A DNA stretch of 36,062 nt from Ruminococcus sp. UBA4383 (lineage in GTDB: Bacteria > Bacillota > Clostridia > Oscillospirales > Ruminococcaceae): the NCBI GenBank assembly GCA_002389995.1, contig DGRR01000146.1, positions 1 through 36,062 on the forward strand, given 5' to 3'. Below the pieces are notes generated by a model, which saw only the letters and a program-made list of their open reading frames with translations, did no database searches and was not told where the DNA came from. Of the stretch, positions 25,399 through 32,311 are shown one piece after another. The stretch's first letter is position 1, and each line of letters begins with the position of its first letter. Made by a program: the position numbers and the translations under genes.

Positions 25399-26134
25399 TG
25401 AGTGTGAGTTTCACCTTGTCTGCGACAGCGGCGAGGTACTCAGAATTTGTGGGGTGACTTCTGTAAACCTGAAAGTTAGAGCCGAAATATGACATAACCG
25501 CATCGGTTTCAACACGGTTCCATGATATTTCGATAGCGTGTCTTATGGCTTTTTCCACACCTGAAGAAGTGGTATGGTAGTATTCGGCAACAGCAGGATA
25601 GATAGTTCTTGTGACATTTTCAACCATTAACTGTTTTTTAAGGGACATTATAACTGCGGTTCTTATGTAGTGATATCCTTTGATGTTTGCGGGGACTGCG
25701 AGTGTATGTATTGCATTGGTGACAGCAAATTCAAGGTCACTGAGGAAAGGTTCGTGTCTGTTTGTTACGAATGATTTTATTACAAAAGACAGCTCATCGG
25801 AGTTGTAGGGTTCGGGAAGAAAATAGGCTGCACCTGCGTCCATGACCTGTCTTTTTATGAAGCTGTTGTCAATATCAGAAGTTATTATAAATTTTGGTCG
25901 CTTAGTGAATAGATTCTTGGAATTTTTCATAAGTCTTAGTAAATCTGCTCTGCTTGAAGTGAGGTCAGCCACAACGATATCGGGCTTTTCTTTTCTTACA
26001 GAATTAATGAGGATATTTTCATCACTGCGTCTGATGACAGTAAATATCCCCATACTTTTGAGCTTTGCGGAAGTTTCGGCAAGTGTACCTGTACGGTCAT
26101 CACAAAGCATAATCTTGAATGAATTGTTGCTCAA
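25391..26134 (-). CDS. spo0A: Spo0A-family response regulator
   Basis: A 247-residue two-domain regulator. The receiver starts FKIMLCDDR (acidic pair 12-13), and the phosphoacceptor is probably D57 (IVVADLTS). Where receivers have Lys-Pro, this one reads LPEP (E108-P109), so the conserved Lys is missing. The C-terminal half is clearly Spo0A: IHTLAVPANIKGYHYIRTAV, TIYPAVAEYYHTTSSGVEKA, IRHAIEISWNR, YFG, and HPTNSEYLAAVADK, containing the DNA-recognition helix region. I chose TTG 26134, eight bases after AAGGAG. A 65-codon upstream extension in frame begins ahead of the promoter and reads like untranslated leader. Regulates sporulation or stationary-phase genes in relatives; its signal input here may be unusual. 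Confidence 0.92.
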   Translation of the reverse strand: MSNNSFKIMLCDDRTGTLAETSAKLKSMGIFTVIRRSDENILINSVRKEKPDIVVADLTSSRADLLRLMKNSKNLFTKRPKFIITSDIDNSFIKRQVMDAGAAYFLPEPYNSDELSFVIKSFVTNRHEPFLSDLEFAVTNAIHTLAVPANIKGYHYIRTAVIMSLKKQLMVENVTRTIYPAVAEYYHTTSSGVEKAIRHAIEISWNRVETDAVMSYFGSNFQVYRSHPTNSEYLAAVADKVKLTLKS

Positions 26135-26199
26135 AATAATTACTCCTTGTTGTACCAAATTTTTTATAAATATTAATGAAGCATTTTTTACCGAATAAA

Positions 26200-26228
26200 A
26201 TTTTACGCTGAAAGAAATATCCTTACAA
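26200..26228 (-). promoter_or_regulatory. Probable sigma-A promoter of the spo0A-like gene
   Basis: Leftward TTGTAA (26223-26228), 17 bases, TAAAAT (26200-26205). Initiation near 26193 gives a leader of about 60 bases to the TTG start. A perfect 0A box lies about 19 bp upstream of the -35. Confidence 0.6.
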
Positions 26229-26246
26229 CGCAGCAAAATGATATTT

Positions 26247-26313
26247 TGTCGAATTTTGTAGTTTTTAGTCGATAAAAATAAAAAAATGACTAATCGAAAA
26301 ACGAATTGTCGGA
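26247..26313. promoter_or_regulatory. Cluster of 0A-box-like sites
   Basis: The known Spo0A binding heptamer is TGTCGAA. A perfect copy is at 26247-26253. Near matches in the same orientation are AGTCGAT at 26267-26273, AATCGAA at 26292-26298 and TGTCGGA at 26307-26313. The TCG cores of three of these are 20 and 40 bp apart, keeping one helix face. They lie between the leftward spo0A promoter and the rightward promoter of the J-pseudokinase operon, so autoregulation and cross-control are both plausible. Confidence 0.65.
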
Positions 26314-26381
26314 AATCAACAATAAACATATGGGAGAAATATCATTTTATTATGCAAAAGACCGAAAATGCAGAAAAACTA

Positions 26382-26410
26382 TTGACAAGCGCAAAAGTTT
26401 GTGATATCAT
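26382..26410 (+). promoter_or_regulatory. Sigma-A promoter of the J-pseudokinase operon
   Basis: TTGACA (26382-26387), 17 bases, TATCAT (26405-26410). Initiation near 26417 gives a leader of about 115 bases. Confidence 0.78.
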
Positions 26411-26416
26411 GATATT

Positions 26417-26532
26417 AACAAAAAGATAAAAACAAAAATCAAGCAAGTATTTTCCGAAATCATTGGAATAAGCTTGTTATTCTTCGGGATTTTGTTTATA
26501 TCATTTTGATTTTAAGAAAAGGAGGTTAATTT
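26417..26532 (+). promoter_or_regulatory. Structured leader before the J-pseudokinase gene
   Basis: The leader can fold around 26454-26493: an outer CCGAA/TTCGG pairing and an inner GAATAA/TTATTC pairing with a GCTTG loop. A U-rich stretch and then AAGGAGG seven bases before ATG 26533 follow. It matches no riboswitch class that I recognise, and it may be only fortuitous pairing. Confidence 0.35.
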
Positions 26533-27513
26533 ATGGATATTGAAGATATTCTGAAATGCAGATATTGCAGGGAGCTTTTCCCCGATGATATCGAAACCGC
26601 AAAGCCCTTGTACATAGCACTCATGCTGAAATTCCACCCAGACAGATGCAGCGATTCAAGAGCCGTGCAGGTCTGCACAGTTATCAACGAAATGTACAAA
26701 AGAATCGAAAATCATCACAGATACAAGGAACTTTCAGTATGCTCAAAGGGAAATATGATTGACTTCAAATACCTGATAAGCCTTTCCCACGGATTCGGCA
26801 CTGAATACATTTCAGAAAAGGATTACTGTATCCTGCTTGAATCCGATGATTCGGAAGAATGTTTTTCAAGGTCATCAGCCGTAAAAAATGAATACTTTCT
26901 TTATGGAATCGACAGCCGTATAATTAATGAGGCAAAAAAATTCCTGCCGAATATAGAAAGTATTTTCAGTACCAACTGCGGAACACTCATCTATATGACG
27001 AAAAACAATACCGAAATTCCCCTTTCAGCCGTTCTCAGATTCCACGGCGGAAAACTCGACAGCCGTCACGCAGCATGGATAATATCAAGACTTCTCGGAA
27101 TATGCTGCTACGCAGAAATACGGGGAATTGTCTGGAACTGTCTCAATGAGGAAAATCTCCTGATTGACCCGAACGAACACAGCGTCAGAATAGGTTCGGG
27201 CTGGTGGTTTGCCCGTGAGGAAGGCACAAAGCTTATAGGCGTGCAGGAATCTGTATATGAGGATATGTCAATATCATCTAAATTAAGCGGTATTGCGGAA
27301 CATTCTTCCGACCTTGAATGCGTAAAGGCGATATGCAGAAGAATATTCCCCTCAGACGCACCCGATGCAATAAAGGATTTTTCCGAAAGCGTATGCGCTG
27401 AAAATGCATTTGCAGAAATGGAAAAATGGGAAGAAACAATAATAAAAGGCTTCGGAAAAAGAAAATTCACTGAATTTCTGATTTCAATGCCTGATATAAA
27501 AACATTATTTTAA
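26533..27513 (+). CDS. J-domain protein fused to a degenerate protein-kinase-like domain
   Basis: A 326-residue protein. Residues about 1-66 look like a J domain: helix II ending ALMLKFHPDR (HPD at 35-37), then a helix III VQVCTVINEMYKRIE, which would stimulate a DnaK-type chaperone. From about 120 to 300 it resembles a protein-kinase fold: HGGKLDSRHAAWIISRLLG for the helix before the catalytic loop, then WNCLNEENLLID at 201-212 aligning with HRDLKPENLLID, and VRIGSGWWFA at 218-227 in the place of the DFG segment. The catalytic Asp is Cys and the DFG Asp is absent, so it should be a pseudokinase. ATG 26533 has AAGGAGG seven bases upstream. The VWA gene follows after 13 bp. The kinase likeness is my reading by eye and needs a structural comparison. 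Confidence 0.75.
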   Translation: MDIEDILKCRYCRELFPDDIETAKPLYIALMLKFHPDRCSDSRAVQVCTVINEMYKRIENHHRYKELSVCSKGNMIDFKYLISLSHGFGTEYISEKDYCILLESDDSEECFSRSSAVKNEYFLYGIDSRIINEAKKFLPNIESIFSTNCGTLIYMTKNNTEIPLSAVLRFHGGKLDSRHAAWIISRLLGICCYAEIRGIVWNCLNEENLLIDPNEHSVRIGSGWWFAREEGTKLIGVQESVYEDMSISSKLSGIAEHSSDLECVKAICRRIFPSDAPDAIKDFSESVCAENAFAEMEKWEETIIKGFGKRKFTEFLISMPDIKTLF

Positions 27514-27526
27514 GGAGGAAATTTTT

Positions 27527-28435
27527 ATGGGCGGCGGAGCATGGAGAGCAGGAGACTGGAAAGCTTATTCATCAGCAAGAATAAAAGGAAAAAGCGTGGG
27601 GGAAATTTATTCGGCAGTCAAAATTGACCCCAAATATGACCCGAAAAATATCAAGTTCAGAGAAAGCCGTGATTCAGACGACCACCCCGTAACAACACCT
27701 ATAATAATAGGTCTTGACGTTACAGGTTCAATGAGCAGGATTTTATCTGTCACAGCACAGAAACTCGGTGACCTTGTAAAGGAAACCCTCGAAAGAAATC
27801 CCGTTGAAGGTCCGCAGATACTTTTCGGAGCAATAGGAGATTCAACCTGCGACAGCGCACCCTTGCAGGCAACACAGTTTGAATCAGATATAAGAATCGC
27901 AAGCCAGCTCACAGAATTATGGTTTGAACGTGGCGGCGGCGGAAATAATTTTGAAAGCTATCCGCTTATGTGGTATTTTGCCGCAAACAAAACCCATACA
28001 GATGCATGGGAAAAACGTCAGAAAAAAGGCATAATCTTCACAATGGGCGATGACTGTTTCCCCACAGAACTCACTGTTGACGAAATAAAAAGAGTGTTCG
28101 GTGACACAATAACAAGTAATATTGACACAAAGGCACTCCTCGAACAGGTAAGCCGAAAATATGACGTGTTCCACCTTATGCTCATGCAGGGCGGAAGTGC
28201 AGGAATAGTTCACCCCGACAAATGGCATAAACTCATGGGAGAACGTGCAATAACCGTAACAGATTACAATGCACTCCCTCAGATAATGGTATCAATCCTT
28301 GAAAGCGTTGCAGGAAAAGACAAGGACGAAATAATCAGCTCATGGGACGGAGATACAAGAATAGCCGTGCAGAATGCCATTGGCGGACTCAGCAAAACAA
28401 AAAACAGCTTCATGAATAAAATAATAAAGTGGTGA
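27527..28435 (+). CDS. VWA-domain (MIDAS) protein
   Basis: A 302-residue soluble protein whose core is a von Willebrand A fold. IIGLDVTGSMS holds the metal-ion-dependent adhesion site D64-x-T66-x-S68. FGAIGDSTCDSAPLQ, ERGGGGNNFESYP (the conserved Gly/Asn loop with a candidate MIDAS Thr/Asn region) and IFTMGDDCFP follow. The N-terminal 50 residues are a short basic segment beginning GGGAWRAGDWKAY. It has no signal peptide, so it acts in the cytoplasm. VWA proteins (TerY type) are established partners in Ter systems, where they are thought to assemble metal-dependent complexes. ATG 27527 follows TTAAGGAGGAAATTTTT. The ligase-like gene starts five bases after its stop. Confidence 0.88.
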   Translation: MGGGAWRAGDWKAYSSARIKGKSVGEIYSAVKIDPKYDPKNIKFRESRDSDDHPVTTPIIIGLDVTGSMSRILSVTAQKLGDLVKETLERNPVEGPQILFGAIGDSTCDSAPLQATQFESDIRIASQLTELWFERGGGGNNFESYPLMWYFAANKTHTDAWEKRQKKGIIFTMGDDCFPTELTVDEIKRVFGDTITSNIDTKALLEQVSRKYDVFHLMLMQGGSAGIVHPDKWHKLMGERAITVTDYNALPQIMVSILESVAGKDKDEIISSWDGDTRIAVQNAIGGLSKTKNSFMNKIIKW

Positions 28436-28439
28436 TATT

Positions 28440-29633
28440 ATGAAAAAAGCATATGCGGTTATCGGTGCGAATTTCGGAGATGAAGGAAAAGGTCTTATGA
28501 CAGACTATTTCTGCCGCACAAACGATAATCCGATAGACATAAGAATAAACGGAGGAGCGCAGGCAGGTCATACTGTCTGCACTCCCGAAGGCGAAAGACA
28601 TATATTTTCTCATATAGGCGCAGGATATTTTGCAGGAGCAGACACATATCTTTCGGAATTTTTCATCGCTAACCCTATGCTTTTTGTAAAAGAAAAAAAT
28701 ATCCTCGGAGACCTCACACAGAAAATATTTATAGACAAAAGATGCCGTGTTACTCTACCCTGCGATATGCTTCTGAATCAGTTTGCGGAAAGATTAAGAG
28801 ACAATAACCGCCACGGAAGCTGCGGAACGGGTATATTTGAAACTGTAAAAAGATGCGAAAATCCACAGAATCGCATACTTTACGGTGATATGACAGATAT
28901 TCCCGAAAATGTTCTCATTCAGAAAATAAAGGCTATAAACAGCGGATACTGCCTTGAACGTGCCGAACAGCTCGGTATCACAAGAGAAAATTCCCCTGAA
29001 TTTTTTGAACTTCTCGAAAACGAAAACATCACAATAAATTATGTCAGTGACCTTATGTATATGAAAAATATATGCATAACAGCCGATGAAAGCATTATAG
29101 AAAATTATGATACAGCCGTATTCGAGGGAGCGCAGGGACTTATGCTTGACAGGGACAGGGAAGATTATTTCCCCAATCTCACACCGACAAATACAGGAAT
29201 GAAAAACGTCCGCAGTATACTCGACCGCCTTGAAAAGCGTGATACAGAAATATGCTATGTTACAAGGTCATATTTTACAAGACACGGCGCAGGAAGATTT
29301 GATACAGAATGTAAAGAAATCCAGAATAAATACAATCTGTATGACAAAACAAATGTCACAAATGAATTTCAAGGGAATTTCAGATATGGCTGGTTTGATT
29401 TGCCCGAATTTATGCACTCTCTGAAAACCGACAGAAAATATGCACTGAAAGATAAAATATCAATAGCTGTAACTCATCTCGACATGACAGACGGAATGAT
29501 AATATGCCCCACAGGAAAACTCATGCCCGAAGATATAGCATATATGGCAGGTACGGCAAAAGTTTACAAGTCTTTCGGAGAAACTGCCGAAAATATAATT
29601 GAAAATGTGCCTGTATTCACAAGAAGTATGTAA
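28440..29633 (+). CDS. Divergent adenylosuccinate synthetase (PurA) homologue
   Basis: A 397-residue protein with the GTP-binding fold of PurA: AVIGANFGDEGKGLMTD (D14, K17 match E. coli D13, K16), NGGAQAGHT with the catalytic His at 44, FEGAQGLMLD at 228-237, LTPTNTGMKN, and THLDMTDG near 350, which corresponds to the guanine-recognition TKLDVLDG with Lys replaced by His. However, the IMP/aspartate sites have changed: GTTGRGIGP is GSCGTGIFE (126-134), and the aspartate loop TTGRRRRTGW reads EFQGNFRYGW, losing two arginines. PurA is about 430 residues. I infer a related GTP-dependent ligase with an altered nucleotide or amino-group donor, not housekeeping purine synthesis. ATG 28440 has a weak ribosome site (AAGTGGTGATATT) and is five bases after the VWA gene, so it is likely coupled. 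Confidence 0.88.
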   Translation: MKKAYAVIGANFGDEGKGLMTDYFCRTNDNPIDIRINGGAQAGHTVCTPEGERHIFSHIGAGYFAGADTYLSEFFIANPMLFVKEKNILGDLTQKIFIDKRCRVTLPCDMLLNQFAERLRDNNRHGSCGTGIFETVKRCENPQNRILYGDMTDIPENVLIQKIKAINSGYCLERAEQLGITRENSPEFFELLENENITINYVSDLMYMKNICITADESIIENYDTAVFEGAQGLMLDRDREDYFPNLTPTNTGMKNVRSILDRLEKRDTEICYVTRSYFTRHGAGRFDTECKEIQNKYNLYDKTNVTNEFQGNFRYGWFDLPEFMHSLKTDRKYALKDKISIAVTHLDMTDGMIICPTGKLMPEDIAYMAGTAKVYKSFGETAENIIENVPVFTRSM

Positions 29634-29653
29634 TATAATATCATGAATAAAAC

Positions 29654-29685
29654 AAAAAATCCTGACTGTATGTCAGGATTTTTTT
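29654..29685. terminator. Bidirectional intrinsic terminator
   Basis: Near-perfect stem AAAAAATCCTGAC/GTCAGGATTTTTT (29654-29665 with 29672-29684) around a six-base loop. U runs are present in both directions. It lies between the convergent PurA-like and protease genes and can serve both. Confidence 0.92.
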
Positions 29686-29686
29686 A

Positions 29687-31057
29687 TCAAAAGAAACCTC
29701 TTGCAAAAAGATTTATACTTTTATAGCTTACAGCGAGGTTAATATTCTGTCCTTTGTCGATACCTGCCGTACTTATTCCGATAAGCTGACCATAGGTATT
29801 CAGCACAGCACCGCCTGAACTTCCGCTTGATATGGGAGCGGTAAACTGAATCATGTCCATATCCTTTATTTTTCGGAAACCCGAAATAATGCCGTCCGAA
29901 ACGGAATTGAACAGACCAAGCGGACTGCCGATAGCGATAACTTTCTGACCCCTGACGAGTTCCTTTGACATTGAATATACTTTTATGGGGACAAGGTTGC
30001 GCTGTATGCGTATGACAGCAAGGTCAGTGGCGTTATTGTATTTGATAATTTCATTTGTTAAGTAAGTTTTATCGTCATTTTCGATTCTCACAGCAAAAAC
30101 TCTGCCGTCCGTGAGAACATGACAGTTAGTGAGGATATAACCTTCCCTGCCAATCATTATTCCCGAACCCGAAGCGATAGGCTCACCGCTGGCATTTATA
30201 ACCTGAATCATGACCACGGAAGCTGCGAGTGCAGCGAGTTCCTCATATGATTTTTCACGGATATTTTCCGAATGATTCACAGCTGGTGCAGATTTTCTTG
30301 CAGGGTGCTGAGGGACTATAATTTTAGGCGGATTATTGACAACAGGATTACTTACGACAGGAGGAGCGGTGAAAGAATTTCTGTCATATTTTTTAAATTC
30401 GATATCGCCGAAATTTCCGACAGTAAACGCACAGGAAAGACTTTTCAGCTTGTCGGAAATATCCTCTTTTGTCTGAAGCAGGAGAACGTCACAGCCAATC
30501 AGTGAAGCCATATACATAAACAGGTAATCCTGTTCCTTACAGATACCCGAAGCGATAATTTTGGTACAAAGTTTTTCGTTCCATTTTGAGATACATTCTT
30601 TAAGGAAAGTATCTGTTCTGTACCATAATTTTATTATATAATTTTTGAGCATGGTATCAGTAACGGAAGGTTTTATGAGTTTATACTGTCTGACGGCTTC
30701 ATTTGTGGCATTTGCGAGTGTATTGCCGAATACAGGGTTATTGTTTTTATTTCTGAGTTCAATGGAAGAACTGATTTTCCATTTTTCATAAATCTGGGAA
30801 TAATAAGCGGTATCTGAGGCAGTCATCTGGGAATCAAGACTGGTTATTCTTATATAGACAAGTCTGCCGTTATTCATCTGCTGGGTCATTTTTCTGTCTA
30901 TGCTTTCGATTTTTTCTTTCATACCCGAAGAAATGCCGAGGGAGCGTGCAAATATGACATCACGCTGACCGTTTCGCAGATTTCCCGAAAAATTAAGGAA
31001 GCTGTCCTCAGAATTTATTTTCATGACATTAAGTCTGTACGAAATATAATTATTCAC
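29687..31057 (-). CDS. Cytoplasmic HtrA/trypsin-like protease with a YceG-like N-terminal region
   Basis: A 456-residue protein. The C-terminal third is a chymotrypsin-fold protease of the HtrA branch: LTNCHV (H313), ATDLAVIRI (D345), and SSGSSGGAV (S414), with IGSPLG and GIISGFRK. There is no PDZ domain, signal peptide or membrane helix. Residues about 137-200 (LKNYIIKLWYRTDTFL..., then DYLFMYMASLIGCDVLLLQ) resemble the YceG-like protein encoded upstream (WLYYKFERIV, LLLNMLAGAGCDVVLLQY), so this may be a related domain that targets the protease to the Tel complex. A Pro-rich linker follows at about 235-265. Start GTG 31057 follows CAGGTGGTAGA. It is the last gene of the minus-strand Tel operon. 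Confidence 0.85.
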   Translation of the reverse strand: MNNYISYRLNVMKINSEDSFLNFSGNLRNGQRDVIFARSLGISSGMKEKIESIDRKMTQQMNNGRLVYIRITSLDSQMTASDTAYYSQIYEKWKISSSIELRNKNNNPVFGNTLANATNEAVRQYKLIKPSVTDTMLKNYIIKLWYRTDTFLKECISKWNEKLCTKIIASGICKEQDYLFMYMASLIGCDVLLLQTKEDISDKLKSLSCAFTVGNFGDIEFKKYDRNSFTAPPVVSNPVVNNPPKIIVPQHPARKSAPAVNHSENIREKSYEELAALAASVVMIQVINASGEPIASGSGIMIGREGYILTNCHVLTDGRVFAVRIENDDKTYLTNEIIKYNNATDLAVIRIQRNLVPIKVYSMSKELVRGQKVIAIGSPLGLFNSVSDGIISGFRKIKDMDMIQFTAPISSGSSGGAVLNTYGQLIGISTAGIDKGQNINLAVSYKSINLFARGFF

Positions 31058-31086
31058 TCTACCACCTGTTTCTGAATTTTAAACAA

Positions 31087-31108
31087 GGGATTTTCCGAAG
31101 AAAATCCC
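31087..31108 (-). promoter_or_regulatory. UUCG-capped hairpin between terD and the protease gene
   Basis: Leftward GGGATTTTC-TTCG-GAAAATCCC is a perfect nine-pair stem closed by the exceptionally stable cUUCGg tetraloop, then TTGTTT. The U tract is broken, so it is more likely an attenuator or RNA end-protecting element than a full terminator. It would lower or separate protease expression from the Tel genes. Confidence 0.7.
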
Positions 31109-31117
31109 CTGAATAAA

Positions 31118-31693
31118 TTATTTATATCTTGCTGCGAAACTTTCAACGGATTTGTCAGTAGTACCCTGACCGATAGCATTGAATTTCCATTCACCGTTAT
31201 TGCGGTAAACCTCTCCGAAAGCCATAGCAGTCTGACCCGAATAGTTATCAGTCAGATTATATATGCACATTTCGGTGTTTGTACTTGCGTCCACAATGCG
31301 GATAAAAGCATTCTGAATCATACCGAAATGTTGCTTTCGGCTTTCTGACCTGTAAATATTTACGGCTATAACGATTCTGTCGTACTGTGAGGGGACTTCA
31401 TTGAGTTTAATGATAATCTGTTCATCGTCACCGCTGCCAGCACCTGTGAGGTTATCGCCCGTATGGATTACAGAGCCTGAGGAATGGTGTTTATTGGCAA
31501 AATAGACTATATCGGAAGCAGCGGCAAGTTTTCCGTTTGTGAGGAGGATAGCGAAGGCATCGCAGTCGATATTGTGTGACTTAAAGATACCATGTTTTGC
31601 CTCGTCCCAGCCGAGACCGACAATTACTTCCGAAAGACCTGCCTTTTCTTTTGAAAGGCTGATTTTCTGACCTTTCTGCAAATTAAGAGACAT
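31118..31693 (-). CDS. TerD-family protein
   Basis: A 191-residue TerD/TerE-type calcium-binding protein. MSLNLQKGQKISLSKE, VIVGLGWD, the metal loop CDAFAILLTNGKL, GSGDDEQIIIKLNEV, and AFIRIVDAST mark the fold. The first acidic pair (DFDLD in many members) reads NIDCDAFAI here. In tellurite/stress systems TerD proteins bind calcium and are thought to form a membrane-associated complex with TerC. ATG 31693 has CAGAGGTGAAATTAT upstream, and it is 17 bp after the paralogue. Confidence 0.93.
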   Translation of the reverse strand: MSLNLQKGQKISLSKEKAGLSEVIVGLGWDEAKHGIFKSHNIDCDAFAILLTNGKLAAASDIVYFANKHHSSGSVIHTGDNLTGAGSGDDEQIIIKLNEVPSQYDRIVIAVNIYRSESRKQHFGMIQNAFIRIVDASTNTEMCIYNLTDNYSGQTAMAFGEVYRNNGEWKFNAIGQGTTDKSVESFAARYK

Positions 31694-31710
31694 ATAATTT
31701 CACCTCTGAA

Positions 31711-32292
31711 TTATTCAGCCTGCACGCCGTAGTGAGCGCAGAGTGCGCCGAGACCGCCCTGAAAACCGCTGCCGATAGCATTGAATTTCCATTCGCTGCC
31801 GTTTTTATAGAGTTCACCGACAACAACAGCAGTTTCGATAGAGAAGTCCTCACCGAGGTCATAGCGGATAAGTTCAGTACCTGTTGCCTCATCGACAATG
31901 CGGATATAGGCATTTGAAACCTGTCCGAAGTTCTGACCTCTTGCATCAGCGTCATAGATAGTAGTGGCAAAAGCGATTTTCTCGACATTTGCGGGAACAA
32001 GGCTGAGGTCAATTTTAATCTGTTCGTCATCACCGTCGCCTTCACCTGTGATATTATCACCGAGATGTGTTACAGCACCGCTTGAATGTTTGAGGTTACC
32101 GTAGAAAACGATTTCCTTTTCGGAAGCGCACTTACCGTCCGCACCTGTAAGGAAGGCAGTTGTATCGAGGTCGAAAGCTGAACCTGTATCGAACTGGTTT
32201 ATATCCCAGCCGAGACCAACGAGGATATTCTTAAGACCGGGGTTATCCTTTGTGAGGCTGATTTTCTGTCCTTTTGATAAATTGATAGGCAT
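31711..32292 (-). CDS. TerD-family protein
   Basis: A 193-residue TerD/TerE paralogue of its neighbour. MPINLSKGQKISLTKDNPGL, ILVGLGWD, SAFDLDTTAFLTG (acidic calcium loop), EGDGDDEQIKIDLSLVP, and NAYIRIVDEATGTELIRYDLGE are all family signatures. The C-terminal FQGGLGALCAHYG tail is the longer TerD type. The two TerD proteins share the same motif order but differ in most surface positions, suggesting an old duplication. ATG 32292 has AAAGGAGAAATGTATT upstream; TelA is 18 bp before it in the same operon. Metal or envelope stress protection is the family theme; a specific ligand cannot be read here. Confidence 0.95.
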   Translation of the reverse strand: MPINLSKGQKISLTKDNPGLKNILVGLGWDINQFDTGSAFDLDTTAFLTGADGKCASEKEIVFYGNLKHSSGAVTHLGDNITGEGDGDDEQIKIDLSLVPANVEKIAFATTIYDADARGQNFGQVSNAYIRIVDEATGTELIRYDLGEDFSIETAVVVGELYKNGSEWKFNAIGSGFQGGLGALCAHYGVQAE

Positions 32293-32311
32293 AATACATT
32301 TCTCCTTTTAA

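Noticed and set aside
26200..26228. Sigma-H-type promoter for spo0A
   Set aside because: The AGGATAT-like -35 has no matching GAAT -10 at the needed distance; the sigma-A pair fits better.
26135..26329. 65-residue extension of the spo0A-like protein
   Set aside because: It begins upstream of the probable promoter, crosses 0A boxes, is AT-rich and has no receiver homology. TTG 26134 has AAGGAG.
28440..29633. Housekeeping purA
   Set aside because: Substrate-site motifs are altered, the protein is shorter and the operon is stress-related, so I call it a homologue and give no symbol.
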